A stretch of DNA of 44,506 nucleotides from NCBI RefSeq assembly GCF_003946485.1, contig NZ_RHOJ01000018.1:1-44506 (forward strand), written 5' to 3'. Within the stretch, counting starts at the first letter, position 1, and the number at the start of each line of letters is the position of its first letter. Source of the stretch: Lacticaseibacillus jixianensis (GTDB lineage Bacteria > Bacillota > Bacilli > Lactobacillales > Lactobacillaceae). Shown piece by piece: positions 30,546-38,040 of the stretch. The position numbers and the translations under genes are program-made. The notes under the pieces were generated by a model. It did no database searches. It was not told the DNA's origin and was given only the letters and a program-made list of their open reading frames with translations.

Positions 30546-33332
30546 ATGTCTGCAACAGAAAAGAAAGCGCAGTATGCAACCGAGTCTTCGGATAAGGTCC
30601 TCAGCGACCTCAGCACCACTGCCACCGGCCTGACCGAGGCTGAGGCCCAAAAGCGGCTCAGCCAGTACGGGGATAACACGATCAGCCACGCCAAGGGCGA
30701 GTCTCAGTTCAAGGCTTTCATTAAAAACTTCGGCAGCCTCATGGCGATCCTGCTGTGGGTCTCCGGGTTGGTGGCGATGATCTCCGGGACCATGGAACTG
30801 GGGATCGCGATTTGGTTAGTCGATATCATCAACGGGCTGTTCAGCTACTGGCAACAGTTCCAGGCCAAGAAGGCGACGGACTCGTTGATGGCAATGCTGC
30901 CTACGTACACCCAGGTGTTCCGCGACGGCAAGCTGCAGCAGAAAAACGCGACCGAGCTGGTGCCCGGCGACGTCTTCATGCTGCAAGCCGGCAACTCGAT
31001 CCCCGTTGACGCCCGCCTGATCGAGGCGACCTCCATGCAGGTCGACCAAAGCGCGCTGACCGGTGAATCCGTGCCGGAATCCAAGTTCGTCAAGTACGAC
31101 CCCGGCGAGGGCCAATTTGCCGAAAGCAACCTGATCTACGCCGGCACCACGATCGGTGCCGGCACCGGTAAGGCGGTCGCCATCGCCACCGGCATGAACA
31201 CGGAGTTCGGCAAGATCGCCGCGTTGACCCAGCAGCAAAAGAAGGTCAAGAGTCCGCTGGCCATCGAGCTGGATCACCTGACCCGGCAGATTTCGATCAT
31301 TGCCATCGGCATCGGCGTCGCGTTTTTCATTGCGTCGATTTTCTTCGTGCACTACCCTGCCGCCAAGGCCTTCATCTTCGCGCTGGGCATGATCGTCGCC
31401 TTCATTCCGGAAGGCCTGCTGCCGACTGTGTCGCTGAGCCTCGCGCAAGGCGTGACCCGCATGGCCAAGAAGCACGCGCTGGTCAAGGACTTGAACTCGG
31501 TCGAAACGCTGGGTGAAACCACCGTCATCTGCTCGGATAAAACCGGCACGCTGACGCAGAACCAGATGACCGTTAACCACGTCTGGACCCGCAGCAAGGA
31601 GTACAAGGTCACGGGCCAGGGCTACGTCAACAACGGCCACATTGAGCTCAACGGCCAGAAGATCGCGCTGGAAGACGAACCCGAGCTGGACGCGCTGATC
31701 CGCATCTCCTCTTTGAACAATGACACCCAGGTCCAGCAGGACAAGGACACGGGCGCACCGAAGATCCTCGGCACGCCAACCGAAGCCTCGCTCGTCATTC
31801 TTGCGGAAAAGGCCGGCTTCGACCTGGACGCGGCCACCAAGGCCACCCCGCGGCTGAAGGAGTTCCCGTTTGACTCCGACCGCAAGCGCATGAGCACCGT
31901 GCACCAAAATGACGAGAAGAACCTGACCGTGTGCGTCAAGGGCTCCCTGTCCGACATTGTGCACCAGTGCGACACCATTCAAGTTGACGGCAAGGTCCGC
32001 CCGATCACCGAAGACGACCGCCGCGCCATCGACGTCGCCAACACGAAGTACGCCAAGCTGGGCCTGCGTTCACTGGCCGCCGCCTACCACCTGATCCCCG
32101 TAGCGGCGGACCGCGATGAGCAGCTTGCCAACATGACCATCGAAACGGCGGAAAACCACCTGACCTTCGTTGGGCTGACCGTCATGGCCGACCCGCCGCG
32201 CCCCGAGATCTACGAGGCGGTGCGCAAGTGCCACGAAGCCAACATCAAGATCATCATGGTCACCGGGGACTCATCTTTGACCGCCAAGTCGATCGCCGTT
32301 AAGATCGGCCTGACCTCCGACAAGGCCCGCGTCGTGACCGGCACCGAGCTTGAGGCCATGACCGAGCCCGAACTGCAGGACGCCTTGAAGGGTGAGATCA
32401 TTTTCGCCCGCGTCGCGCCTGAGCAGAAGTACAAGATCGTCTCGACGCTACAGAAAAACGGCGAGATCGTCGCTTCCACCGGCGATGGTGTCAACGATGC
32501 CCCGGCCCTGAAGAAGGCCGACATCGGGGTCGCCATGGGTGTGACCGGGACCGACGTGGCCAAGGATGCCGCCGACATGATCCTGACCGACGACAACTTC
32601 GCCTCCATCGTGGCCGCCATCGAGGAAGGCCGGACCGTCTACTCGAACCTGCAGAAGTTCCTGACCTACATTCTGACCTCCAACGTGCCAGAAGCGGTGC
32701 CGTCCGCTCTGTTCCTGTTCTCCGGCGGCCTGATCCCGCTGCCGATGACCATCATGCAGATCCTGACCGTCGATTTGGGCACGGACATGCTGCCGGCGCT
32801 GGGACTAGGCTCTGAAAAAGCGGAGCCGGGCATCATGAAGCAGCCGCCGCGCGCCAAGAACGCGCATCTGCTGAACAAAGGCGTGGTCTGGAAAGCCTTC
32901 CTCTGGTACGGCCTGATCAGCTCGGCCGTGTCAACGTTTGCCTACTTCTTCGTCAACGCGCAAAACGGCTGGCCAAGCATCGCCCTGGCATCGTCCGGGC
33001 AGGTCTACGCCCGTGCGACGACCATGGTCCTGGGCGCCATCGTCTTCTCCCAGATTGCCAACGCGTTGAACTGCCGGACCAAGACCGCCTCGGTCTTCAA
33101 GGTGGGGCTGTTCTCCAACCGCCGCGTCTGGTACGGGATCTTCTTTGAAGTCATCCTGTTCGCCTTCCTGACCATGACGCCAGGGGTGCAAGAACTCTTT
33201 AACACCACCGTCCTGCAAGGGGACGATTGGGTCTTCCTGTTCATGATCCCAATTCCGATCTTCCTGATCGAAGAGCTGCGCAAGTGGCTCGACCGGCGGC
33301 GCCTCGGCAATACCGAAGCGGCAGTGGAATAA
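30546..33332 (+). CDS. P-type cation ATPase, P2 (Na+/K+-ATPase-like) subfamily
   Basis: A 928-residue ATP-driven cation pump with N-terminal cation-ATPase domain, actuator TGES (SALTGESVPESK), M4 PEGLLPTVSLSL, phosphorylation site Asp331 in CSDKTGTLTQNQMT, nucleotide-binding FPFDSDRKRMSTV and KGSLSDI, hinge TGDGVNDAPALKKADIGVAMG, and a C-terminal membrane domain. M4 and M5-M6 (TSNVPEAVPSALF, then TVDLGTDMLPALGLGSEKAE) resemble Na+,K+/H+,K+-type pumps more than SERCA-type pumps. The ion is not proven: Na+, K+, Ca2+ or Mn2+ are possible. A clear GGAGG precedes the ATG, and an attenuator-like leader precedes that. Confidence 0.9.
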   Translation: MSATEKKAQYATESSDKVLSDLSTTATGLTEAEAQKRLSQYGDNTISHAKGESQFKAFIKNFGSLMAILLWVSGLVAMISGTMELGIAIWLVDIINGLFSYWQQFQAKKATDSLMAMLPTYTQVFRDGKLQQKNATELVPGDVFMLQAGNSIPVDARLIEATSMQVDQSALTGESVPESKFVKYDPGEGQFAESNLIYAGTTIGAGTGKAVAIATGMNTEFGKIAALTQQQKKVKSPLAIELDHLTRQISIIAIGIGVAFFIASIFFVHYPAAKAFIFALGMIVAFIPEGLLPTVSLSLAQGVTRMAKKHALVKDLNSVETLGETTVICSDKTGTLTQNQMTVNHVWTRSKEYKVTGQGYVNNGHIELNGQKIALEDEPELDALIRISSLNNDTQVQQDKDTGAPKILGTPTEASLVILAEKAGFDLDAATKATPRLKEFPFDSDRKRMSTVHQNDEKNLTVCVKGSLSDIVHQCDTIQVDGKVRPITEDDRRAIDVANTKYAKLGLRSLAAAYHLIPVAADRDEQLANMTIETAENHLTFVGLTVMADPPRPEIYEAVRKCHEANIKIIMVTGDSSLTAKSIAVKIGLTSDKARVVTGTELEAMTEPELQDALKGEIIFARVAPEQKYKIVSTLQKNGEIVASTGDGVNDAPALKKADIGVAMGVTGTDVAKDAADMILTDDNFASIVAAIEEGRTVYSNLQKFLTYILTSNVPEAVPSALFLFSGGLIPLPMTIMQILTVDLGTDMLPALGLGSEKAEPGIMKQPPRAKNAHLLNKGVVWKAFLWYGLISSAVSTFAYFFVNAQNGWPSIALASSGQVYARATTMVLGAIVFSQIANALNCRTKTASVFKVGLFSNRRVWYGIFFEVILFAFLTMTPGVQELFNTTVLQGDDWVFLFMIPIPIFLIEELRKWLDRRRLGNTEAAVE

Positions 33333-33333
33333 G

Positions 33334-33387
33334 GGTACAAGAAAAATCTCGGCTGACAGAAGTTGTCGGTCGAGATTTTTTTGTACC
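33334..33387. terminator. Terminator after the cation ATPase gene
   Basis: GGTACAA, AAAAATCTCG and CTGACA pair with TGTCGG, CGAGATTTTTTT and TTGTACC in one long stem, with runs of T on the plus strand and T5 on the minus strand. Confidence 0.92.
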
Positions 33388-33449
33388 GTGTAAACGAGAT
33401 TAGAAAGCAGTTGCCAATCAAACCCAGGCAGCAGTCGCGGGCCTAAACT

Positions 33450-33570
33450 GGGCTACGACTTGGCAACGGGGGAGCATCTAGCTACGCACAAGGCCTCGTC
33501 GGCAAAGTACGCCGACAATGCCTTGCGCTAGGCTAGCTGTCCCCCAAAGAACGCCAAGTCTGCGCACCTT
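33450..33570 (-). repeat. Hairpin repeat unit G (121 nt)
   Basis: Minus-strand copy of the element also found at 9651-10296. Stem 1 is ACTTGGC/GCCAAGT, stem 2 GGGGGA/TCCCCC, stem 4 GCGCAAGGC/GCCTTGTGC, stem 5 GTCGGC/GCCGAC, apical loop GTACTTT. The internal loop is GTTCTTT instead of GCACTTA. The arms differ from other units, but pairing is kept. The preceding gap 33388-33449 holds nothing recognised. Confidence 0.9.
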
Positions 33571-33580
33571 GCTCCTAACT

Positions 33581-33701
33581 GGGCTTCAGGTCCGCAACGC
33601 CCGAGCACTTAGCTACGGTCGCGGCCTCGCCGCCAAAGTACAGCGGCAATGCCTCGACCTAGGCTAAGCGTCGGGCTAAATGCGCGGACCCTACGCACCT
33701 T
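33581..33701 (-). repeat. Hairpin repeat unit F (121 nt)
   Basis: Same element: stem 1 GGTCCGC/GCGGACC, stem 2 GCCCGA/TCGGGC, stem 3 CTTAGC/GCTAAG, stem 4 GGTCGAGGC/GCCGCGACC with one mismatch, stem 5 GCCGCT/GGCGGC with one G-T pair, apical loop GTACTTT. A 10-nt spacer separates it from unit G. Confidence 0.9.
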
Positions 33702-33709
33702 GCTAAATC

Positions 33710-33830
33710 GGGCTACGAGTTCGCAACGCGGGAGTGGCTAGCTACGCGTAGGGCATCGTCGGTAAAGTACACCGACAATACCCTACGCTAGGCTACCCAT
33801 CCCGCTAAGTGCGCGAACTCTTCGCACCTT
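33710..33830 (-). repeat. Hairpin repeat unit E (121 nt)
   Basis: Same element: stem 1 AGTTCGC/GCGAACT, stem 2 GCGGGA/TCCCGC, stem 4 GCGTAGGG/CCCTACGC, stem 5 GTCGGT/ACCGAC, apical loop GTACTT. An 8-nt spacer separates it from unit F. It ends 6 bp beyond the stop codon of the small gene at 33836, so it may be transcribed with it. Confidence 0.9.
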
Positions 33831-33835
33831 GCTTT

Positions 33836-34099
33836 TTAATATAACTTATCAAACGCCGCGCTTGTTGAGCGCAACGTGAATGTTCTGGGGTCTAGGTTCA
33901 AGGCGTGCTTGAGGCGCACCTTGAGGCTCGTTGGGCCCATGTTTGAGCTGAACCGATACCCGCCTTGATACTCACGCAGGTAAGCCACGACCGGGTTCAG
34001 GGCCAACCGCACCGCCCGCTCGGATTGTGGCTCAGTGAAAGTCAGCAAGTAGTCCACGCCAATGCGCGCCGTTTTTGACCCATCAGTTGCTTCTGCCAT
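33836..34099 (-). CDS. Small protein of unknown function
   Basis: An 87-residue protein starting at the ATG at 34099, which has GGAGGGGG 8 nt upstream. The alternative ATG at 34132 would lie at the transcription start predicted from the promoter, so the shorter form is preferred. The sequence (ARIGVDYLLTFTEPQSERAV, then VVAYLREYQGGYRFSSN) suggests a small alpha/beta fold with no signal peptide or membrane helix. I do not recognise it. Hairpin repeat units E, F and G follow directly in the same orientation, so its transcript may include them. Confidence 0.6.
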   Translation of the reverse strand: MAEATDGSKTARIGVDYLLTFTEPQSERAVRLALNPVVAYLREYQGGYRFSSNMGPTSLKVRLKHALNLDPRTFTLRSTSAAFDKLY

Positions 34100-34140
34100 T
34101 GCTTTCGCCCCCTCCTGTGGATACGGTTCCATCTACCGCC

Positions 34141-34169
34141 AGTGTAGGTCTCACCCCCGTAAATAACAA
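34141..34169 (-). promoter_or_regulatory. Promoter of the small protein gene
   Basis: TTGTTA (34164-34169) is 17 nt from TACACT (34141-34146) on the minus strand, between queH and the small gene. Confidence 0.6.
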
Positions 34170-34194
34170 GGTGCCTTGGGGCAAAACCTGAAGC

Positions 34195-34959
34195 TTACTG
34201 CGCCTGGCGCTGGATGTGAAACTCGATCCCGGTAAAGTCATCGCCTTGGTGCTGCGCCACGTAGGCGGTCGCTTCCCGGTTGACCGCCTTCAGGTCCACG
34301 CCCTGCGCCTTGGCCGCAAACAGGCAGCCGCAGTAGCACTGCCGGTACACGTTGTATTCCTTGCACATCTCCACTGACCGCGCGTAGCCGCCGCGCTTTT
34401 TAAAGTCACTCGGCAGGTACGCCACGTTGTAGATGTGCTGAATGTGAAGGCCGCCCTCGTTGATCCACTGGGCGTTCTTGCTGGGGCTGATCGTTAGGGT
34501 GCTGCCGAAGTAGTCAAAGCCGAGCGCCTGGGCCTTTTGTGCCACCGCGTCAAGGCGAAAATTGTAGCACACCTTGCAGCGCGCACCGCCCTCCGGCTCG
34601 TCTTTGAGCGCCTTGGTGTGCGCCAGCCAGTCGCTGGGCCGGTAGTCCGCACTCAAAAAGCGCACGGCGTTGCCCGTTCACTGGTTGAAGTCCGCAATGA
34701 ACTGCTCCTGCACCAGCTTGCGGCGTTCGTACTCCATCCGCGGGTGGATGTTTGGGTTGTAGTAGTAGATCGTGACGTCGGCGTACTGCGTCAGGTACTC
34801 CAGCGTGTACGTGGAGCACGGCGCGCAGCAGGCGTGCATCAGCAGCCTGGGGCGCTTGCCCGCCGCCTGCCAGCCCGCAATCACCTGCTGCAGGATCTTG
34901 TCGAAGTTGATTTTCTGATCCTTTTCAAACTGGCCGGCAATGTCTTCGTATTCGAGCAT
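34195..34959 (-). pseudogene. queH: queH, epoxyqueuosine reductase, interrupted by one in-frame TGA
   Basis: QueH (DUF208 family) carries out the last step of queuosine synthesis in tRNA. The frame begins at an ATG (34959) with GGGGAGGGG upstream and shows LLMHACCAPCSTYTLEYL and NPNIHPRMEYERR. After FIADFNQ it meets TGA at 34678-34680. The same frame continues as TGNAVRFLSADYRPSDW, GGARCKVCYNFRL and CYCGCLFAAKAQG, with no frameshift. Full length would be 254 residues, normal for the family, and all cysteine motifs are present on one side or the other of the stop. A single base change would explain the stop. It could be a recent null, recoding or a sequencing error. Confidence 0.87.
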
Positions 34960-34988
34960 GCGCGCCCCTCCCCTGCAGTGATGAATTC

Positions 34989-35017
34989 AGTATAGTCAAA
35001 CCCCGCAGCGAAAACAA
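34989..35017 (-). promoter_or_regulatory. Promoter of queH
   Basis: TTGTTT (35012-35017) and TATACT (34989-34994) have a 17-nt spacer on the minus strand. The site lies just downstream of the terminator of the patatin-like gene. Confidence 0.65.
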
Positions 35018-35035
35018 TTCTCCGCCCCTGCCGCC

Positions 35036-35061
35036 AAAAAAGGCGCCCCCCGAGGACGCCT
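35036..35061 (-). terminator. Terminator of the patatin-like gene
   Basis: AGGCG and CGCCT pair around a C-rich loop, followed on the minus strand by TTTTTT. It lies 11 nt past the stop codon. Confidence 0.8.
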
Positions 35062-35072
35062 GGCCGAGCGGC

Positions 35073-35924
35073 TTACGCGAGGTAGGCCCGCATTGAGGAG
35101 AGGCTCGCCTCCGCCTCTGTGACCCCGGTTTGATACAGCGCCTCAAGCTTGCTGACGTCGTGCTCCAGCCGGCCCACGGTCACCGGCTGCTGCGGGGCGA
35201 TCACAAACACTTTACCCGCCGCCTCCAGTGCTTCCAGCGCCGTCGCCTGGCGATTGTACATCTCTGGGCGGCCGATCGCCGTTTCCACAAACGTCGGGTA
35301 AGCGGCAAAGCTCCGGTGGTAGGCGCGCCGCAGCACCTGACTGGTCGGCGCCTTGCGGTAGGCCCGTTCGCGCGTGCGAATCACCACGACCTGGTCAAAG
35401 CCGCGCTGCTGAGCGTACTGGTACGGGATCGAATCGGCGATCCCGCCGTCCAGGCAGACGCCAGCGCTGGTGTACGCCGGGGCAGAAATGAACGGCATGG
35501 CGGCGCTGGCCTTGAGGTCGGCAATCATGTCCCGGCCTTGCGGATGGCGGAAGTACACCGCTTTGCCCTGCTCGACCGAGGTGGCCACGACCACGAACTC
35601 GGAGGGCGAGGTGCGGTACGTGCGGTCGTCGAAGTCCTCCCAATCGCCGCCGTGCTCGGCAAACAGGTAATCTAAGTTGATAATGTCCTGCCGCCGCAGT
35701 GCGCGCCGCACCGAGATGTAATTTTTGTCCATGCGGTGCTTTGTATTGATGGCGTTCGTGCGGCCGAGCTGCTCGGAGAGATAATTCGTCCCGCACAGCG
35801 CGCCCGCCGACACCCCGACCACCAGCTCGAAGTGAATGTCATGCGTCAAGAAGGTGTCAAGCACCCCCGCGGTGTACTGACCGCGCAGCGCGCCGCCTTC
35901 TAGGATCAATGCTGCCTTGTACAT
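35073..35924 (-). CDS. Patatin-like phospholipase (YjjU type)
   Basis: A 283-residue protein starting at the ATG at 35924 behind GAGGAGAG; a start 10 codons earlier lacks a site. The oxyanion-hole motif EGGALRGQYTAGVLD is at residues 9-23. The nucleophile serine is in GVSAGAL. The catalytic aspartate is in CLDGGIADSIP. No signal peptide is present. Family members hydrolyse acyl esters of lipids; the physiological substrate in lactobacilli is not known. The gene has its own promoter and terminator. Confidence 0.92.
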   Translation of the reverse strand: MYKAALILEGGALRGQYTAGVLDTFLTHDIHFELVVGVSAGALCGTNYLSEQLGRTNAINTKHRMDKNYISVRRALRRQDIINLDYLFAEHGGDWEDFDDRTYRTSPSEFVVVATSVEQGKAVYFRHPQGRDMIADLKASAAMPFISAPAYTSAGVCLDGGIADSIPYQYAQQRGFDQVVVIRTRERAYRKAPTSQVLRRAYHRSFAAYPTFVETAIGRPEMYNRQATALEALEAAGKVFVIAPQQPVTVGRLEHDVSKLEALYQTGVTEAEASLSSMRAYLA

Positions 35925-35981
35925 TCCAACTCTCCTCACAGGTCGCCCAAGCACGCCTTAAGCCAGACCGATTTGGCGTTC

Positions 35982-36010
35982 AGTATAAAGGAGAACCGCC
36001 GCGATTACAA
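35982..36010 (-). promoter_or_regulatory. Promoter of the patatin-like gene
   Basis: TTGTAA (36005-36010) is 17 nt from TATACT (35982-35987) on the minus strand. Confidence 0.7.
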
Positions 36011-36096
36011 GGCAGCGCCCCTCTGCCCTGATCAGGCAAATCGTAGCCGCAGGGCCTGTGGGTGTGGCATAATAGCCTCAGGAGATGAGACAAACT

Positions 36097-36270
36097 ATGT
36101 CAACCGAAAACGCACAGTCCTTTCCCGCAACTGCAGACGAAGCCGTCGCCATCGAGTGGCTTCGCCAGCAGGACCTCAGCGACAAGTCGCCCGAAGACGT
36201 CGCCCTGCTTTACGACACCGCCCTTAAAGGCGTGCGCCGCAAGAACAAGGAGCTTAACGCCAAGCACTGA
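36097..36270 (+). CDS. Small acidic hypothetical protein
   Basis: A 57-residue protein. The ATG at 36097 is 12 nt after GGAG (36081-36084); an ATG at 36085 overlaps that site and is less likely. The composition is charged and helical (EAVAIEWLRQQDLSDKSPED, then VRRKNKELNAKH), with no membrane segment. It has its own terminator, and a possible -10, CATAAT, at 36068-36073. I do not recognise the family. Confidence 0.65.
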   Translation: MSTENAQSFPATADEAVAIEWLRQQDLSDKSPEDVALLYDTALKGVRRKNKELNAKH

Positions 36271-36280
36271 TCACCACCGC

Positions 36281-36307
36281 AAAAGGCGCCCGTTTAGGCG
36301 TCTTTTT
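36281..36307. terminator. Bidirectional terminator between the small gene and ssb
   Basis: AAAAGGCGCC pairs with GGCGTCTTTT (one G-T pair) around a 6-nt loop, with T-runs on both strands. It serves two convergent genes. Confidence 0.85.
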
Positions 36308-36313
36308 CATTGC

Positions 36314-36751
36314 TCAAAACGGCAGATCGTCCTCTGGAATGTCCACCTTGGCCTCAGGCGCAAAGGGATCCACTGCCGGCGCTGCGTCTTCTTCGCGGTG
36401 CGCCTTTTGACTCTGCCTGAACGCGAAGACCTCCTTGGACTCGAGAAACGACACGTCGGTCACCACCACCTCAAGCAGCGAGATGTGCTTGCCCTCCTTG
36501 TCGTCGTAGCCGCGCGTGCGCAGCTGCCCTTCCACACTGAGCAGCGCCCCTTTTTTCGCGTAATGAGCCAGAAATTCTGCCTGCTTGTCCCAGGCCACAA
36601 AGCGGATAAAGTCTGCGGGGCGGTGGCCCTGCGCATCCTTCGCCTTGCGCGCCACGGCGAGGCTGGCGCGCCCCACCGTGTGGCCTCCCTGCGTCTGCCT
36701 GAGCTCGATCTCGCGCGCCAAATAACCCGTCAGTACGACTCGATTTAACAT
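36314..36751 (-). CDS. ssbB: Single-stranded DNA-binding protein, second copy (competence type)
   Basis: A 145-residue OB-fold protein. The ATG at 36751 has GGAGG upstream; an in-frame extension to 36868 covers promoter and repeat sequence and is rejected. MLNRVVLTGYLAREIELR at the start, FIRFVAWDKQAEFLAHYAKK and GALLSVEGQLRTRGYDD are typical. The C-terminus PEDDLPF keeps the acidic tip that recruits partner proteins. The gene is not beside rpsF/rpsR, so this is the second SSB, which in related bacteria is induced with competence genes. Its upstream region shares GGCGAAAT (36804-36811) with that of comGA. Confidence 0.9.
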   Translation of the reverse strand: MLNRVVLTGYLAREIELRQTQGGHTVGRASLAVARKAKDAQGHRPADFIRFVAWDKQAEFLAHYAKKGALLSVEGQLRTRGYDDKEGKHISLLEVVVTDVSFLESKEVFAFRQSQKAHREEDAAPAVDPFAPEAKVDIPEDDLPF

Positions 36752-36832
36752 GGCTTTCCTCCACTCTTCGCTGTGCCAGATCCAAGTGCCCTGATGCAGA
36801 TATATTTCGCCAACCGCCGGGATCCCCCCGCC

Positions 36833-36858
36833 AAGGTGCGAAAGGCTCGCGCACTTAG
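36833..36858 (+). repeat. Truncated hairpin repeat, unit H
   Basis: The sequence AAGGTGCGAAAGGCTCGC followed by GCACTTAG matches the 5' end, left arm of stem 1 and internal loop of the 121-nt element (compare unit E). The rest of the element, including the right arm, is missing. It lies upstream of ssb. Confidence 0.75.
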
Positions 36859-36979
36859 GCAGACGCATCGCAAAGTCTGGCCCAGGCTTTACTAACTAAG
36901 CATGTTCAGGCGTGGAACCGCATGGTATTATAAGGGAACTCATACGGAGCAGAGATTTTCGCGAAGGGAGCTGGTGCAG

Positions 36980-37648
36980 ATGATTGCCGCACGGATTCTG
37001 ATTATCTTAGGGCTCGCCGTGATCATCGCGGCCAGCGTGGCGCTGATCACCCGCCGGCGCGCTTTTCTCCTGCCGGTGATCGCGCTGCTGAGCGGGTTCC
37101 TGCTGTTCGCAGCCGGGCTGCTTTTGCCCTACCTGCACGCCCAACCAGCAGCCAGCCCGCAGCCGCCGACCCAGTCCAGCCCAAAAGCCAAGTCCGCCAA
37201 AAAGCCTGCCGCCAGCAGCAGTCTGCCTGCCAGCAAGGCGCCAGCGCTCAGCCAGGCCGCCGTCACCAGCCTCAACGCCCGCCTCGCCCATCAGCTCACG
37301 ATCGATCAGGGGCTGGCCAAGGGCACCGGTGACTCGCACGGCCAAGCGACGGCAAGCGGGACGCCCGACCATCGGTACGACTGGACGATGTACGTGACGG
37401 TCGTGACCATCGATGACCAGCGCCGGGTGACCGGCCAAGTCAGTGCCTTCAAGCTCGCCAGTTTGGTCAAGGAGGCGCGGCTGGAGCTGGCCGAGCGCAT
37501 CTCCCACCTCGCGCTCACCGTCTTGCGCGAGCAGAAACTTGCCACCGCCCAGGACGAGAAAACCGGCCTGTTCACCATGCTGGCCGCGCACCAGGAGATC
37601 CTCGTGCAGTCGCGGAACGATGATTATGCCAAGTTCCAGGTCAAGTAG
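36980..37648 (+). CDS. Membrane-anchored hypothetical protein
   Basis: A 222-residue protein starting at the ATG at 36980 behind AAGGGAG. Two membrane helices (about residues 4-22 and 28-48) are followed by a Pro/Ser/Lys-rich linker (about 55-85) and a C-terminal domain of about 130 residues (HQLTIDQGLAKGTG, YDWTMYVTVVTIDDQRRVTG, LALTVLREQKLATAQDEKTG). The topology suggests an extracytoplasmic C-terminus. An extended -10 (TGGTATTAT at 36923-36931) lies upstream, and a clear terminator downstream. I do not recognise the family. Confidence 0.7.
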   Translation: MIAARILIILGLAVIIAASVALITRRRAFLLPVIALLSGFLLFAAGLLLPYLHAQPAASPQPPTQSSPKAKSAKKPAASSSLPASKAPALSQAAVTSLNARLAHQLTIDQGLAKGTGDSHGQATASGTPDHRYDWTMYVTVVTIDDQRRVTGQVSAFKLASLVKEARLELAERISHLALTVLREQKLATAQDEKTGLFTMLAAHQEILVQSRNDDYAKFQVK

Positions 37649-37681
37649 TTTGCTCAATAGTCACTCGACCATCCAAATAGC

Positions 37682-37725
37682 GGGACCAACTTGCCAAAAC
37701 TACGGTAAGCCGGTCCCACTTTTTT
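37682..37725 (+). terminator. Terminator of the membrane-anchored hypothetical gene
   Basis: GGGACC (37682-37687) pairs with GGTCCC (37712-37717), and TTGCC with GGTAA inside; TTTTTT follows at 37720-37725. Confidence 0.88.
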
Positions 37726-37794
37726 CGGCCAAAATTGTTGTTGATCCGGCACATTCCTTAATCAACCAGCTCTATCTCTTGTCCGTACTAATTC

Positions 37795-37824
37795 TTGAGG
37801 ATTTTTCTCAAAAGGAGTTATACA
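37795..37824 (+). promoter_or_regulatory. Possible promoter of the lipoprotein gene
   Basis: TTGAGG (37795-37800) is 18 nt from TATACA (37819-37824). If used, transcription starts just upstream of the cre-like site, leaving a leader of about 210 nt. The same stretch holds AAGGAG, which instead could be a ribosome binding site for the short ORF at 37827. The two readings compete. Confidence 0.4.
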
Positions 37825-37826
37825 AT

Positions 37827-37907
37827 ATGGCTGGTGAGGTTCTGCACAAGTACGCGTTGTTACCAAGAGGCGAGGTGCTATTAGCAATTAATGAAAGCGC
37901 TTTCTAG
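37827..37907 (+). CDS. Possible 26-residue peptide ORF
   Basis: ATG at 37827 with AAGGAG 9 nt upstream, reading MAGEVLHKYALLPRGEVLLA and six more residues to TAG at 37905-37907. The ribosome binding site is as good as those of real genes here, but there is no other evidence of translation, and the -10 candidate TATACA overlaps the spacing region. Nothing similar is recognised. It may be a leader peptide of the lipoprotein gene. Confidence 0.3.
   Translation: MAGEVLHKYALLPRGEVLLAINESAF
37892..37905. promoter_or_regulatory. cre-like site (CcpA)
   Basis: TGAAAGCGCTTTCT contains the perfect 12-bp palindrome GAAAGCGCTTTC and matches the catabolite-responsive consensus TGWNANCGNTNWCA at all but the last position. 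It lies 136 bp upstream of the lipoprotein start, downstream of the candidate promoter, a position usual for repression by roadblock. Confidence 0.5.
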
Positions 37908-38040
37908 GGACCGTCTCCCTTTTAACTGTCTATTTGACTCAAGGTTTGTGAGAAACTGTCCTGTTCTACCAATCAAATCATGTTTCGCAGACGTCCAAAA
38001 CTGAACGACGTAAAAAGCTGGAGAAAATAGGAGTGTAACC

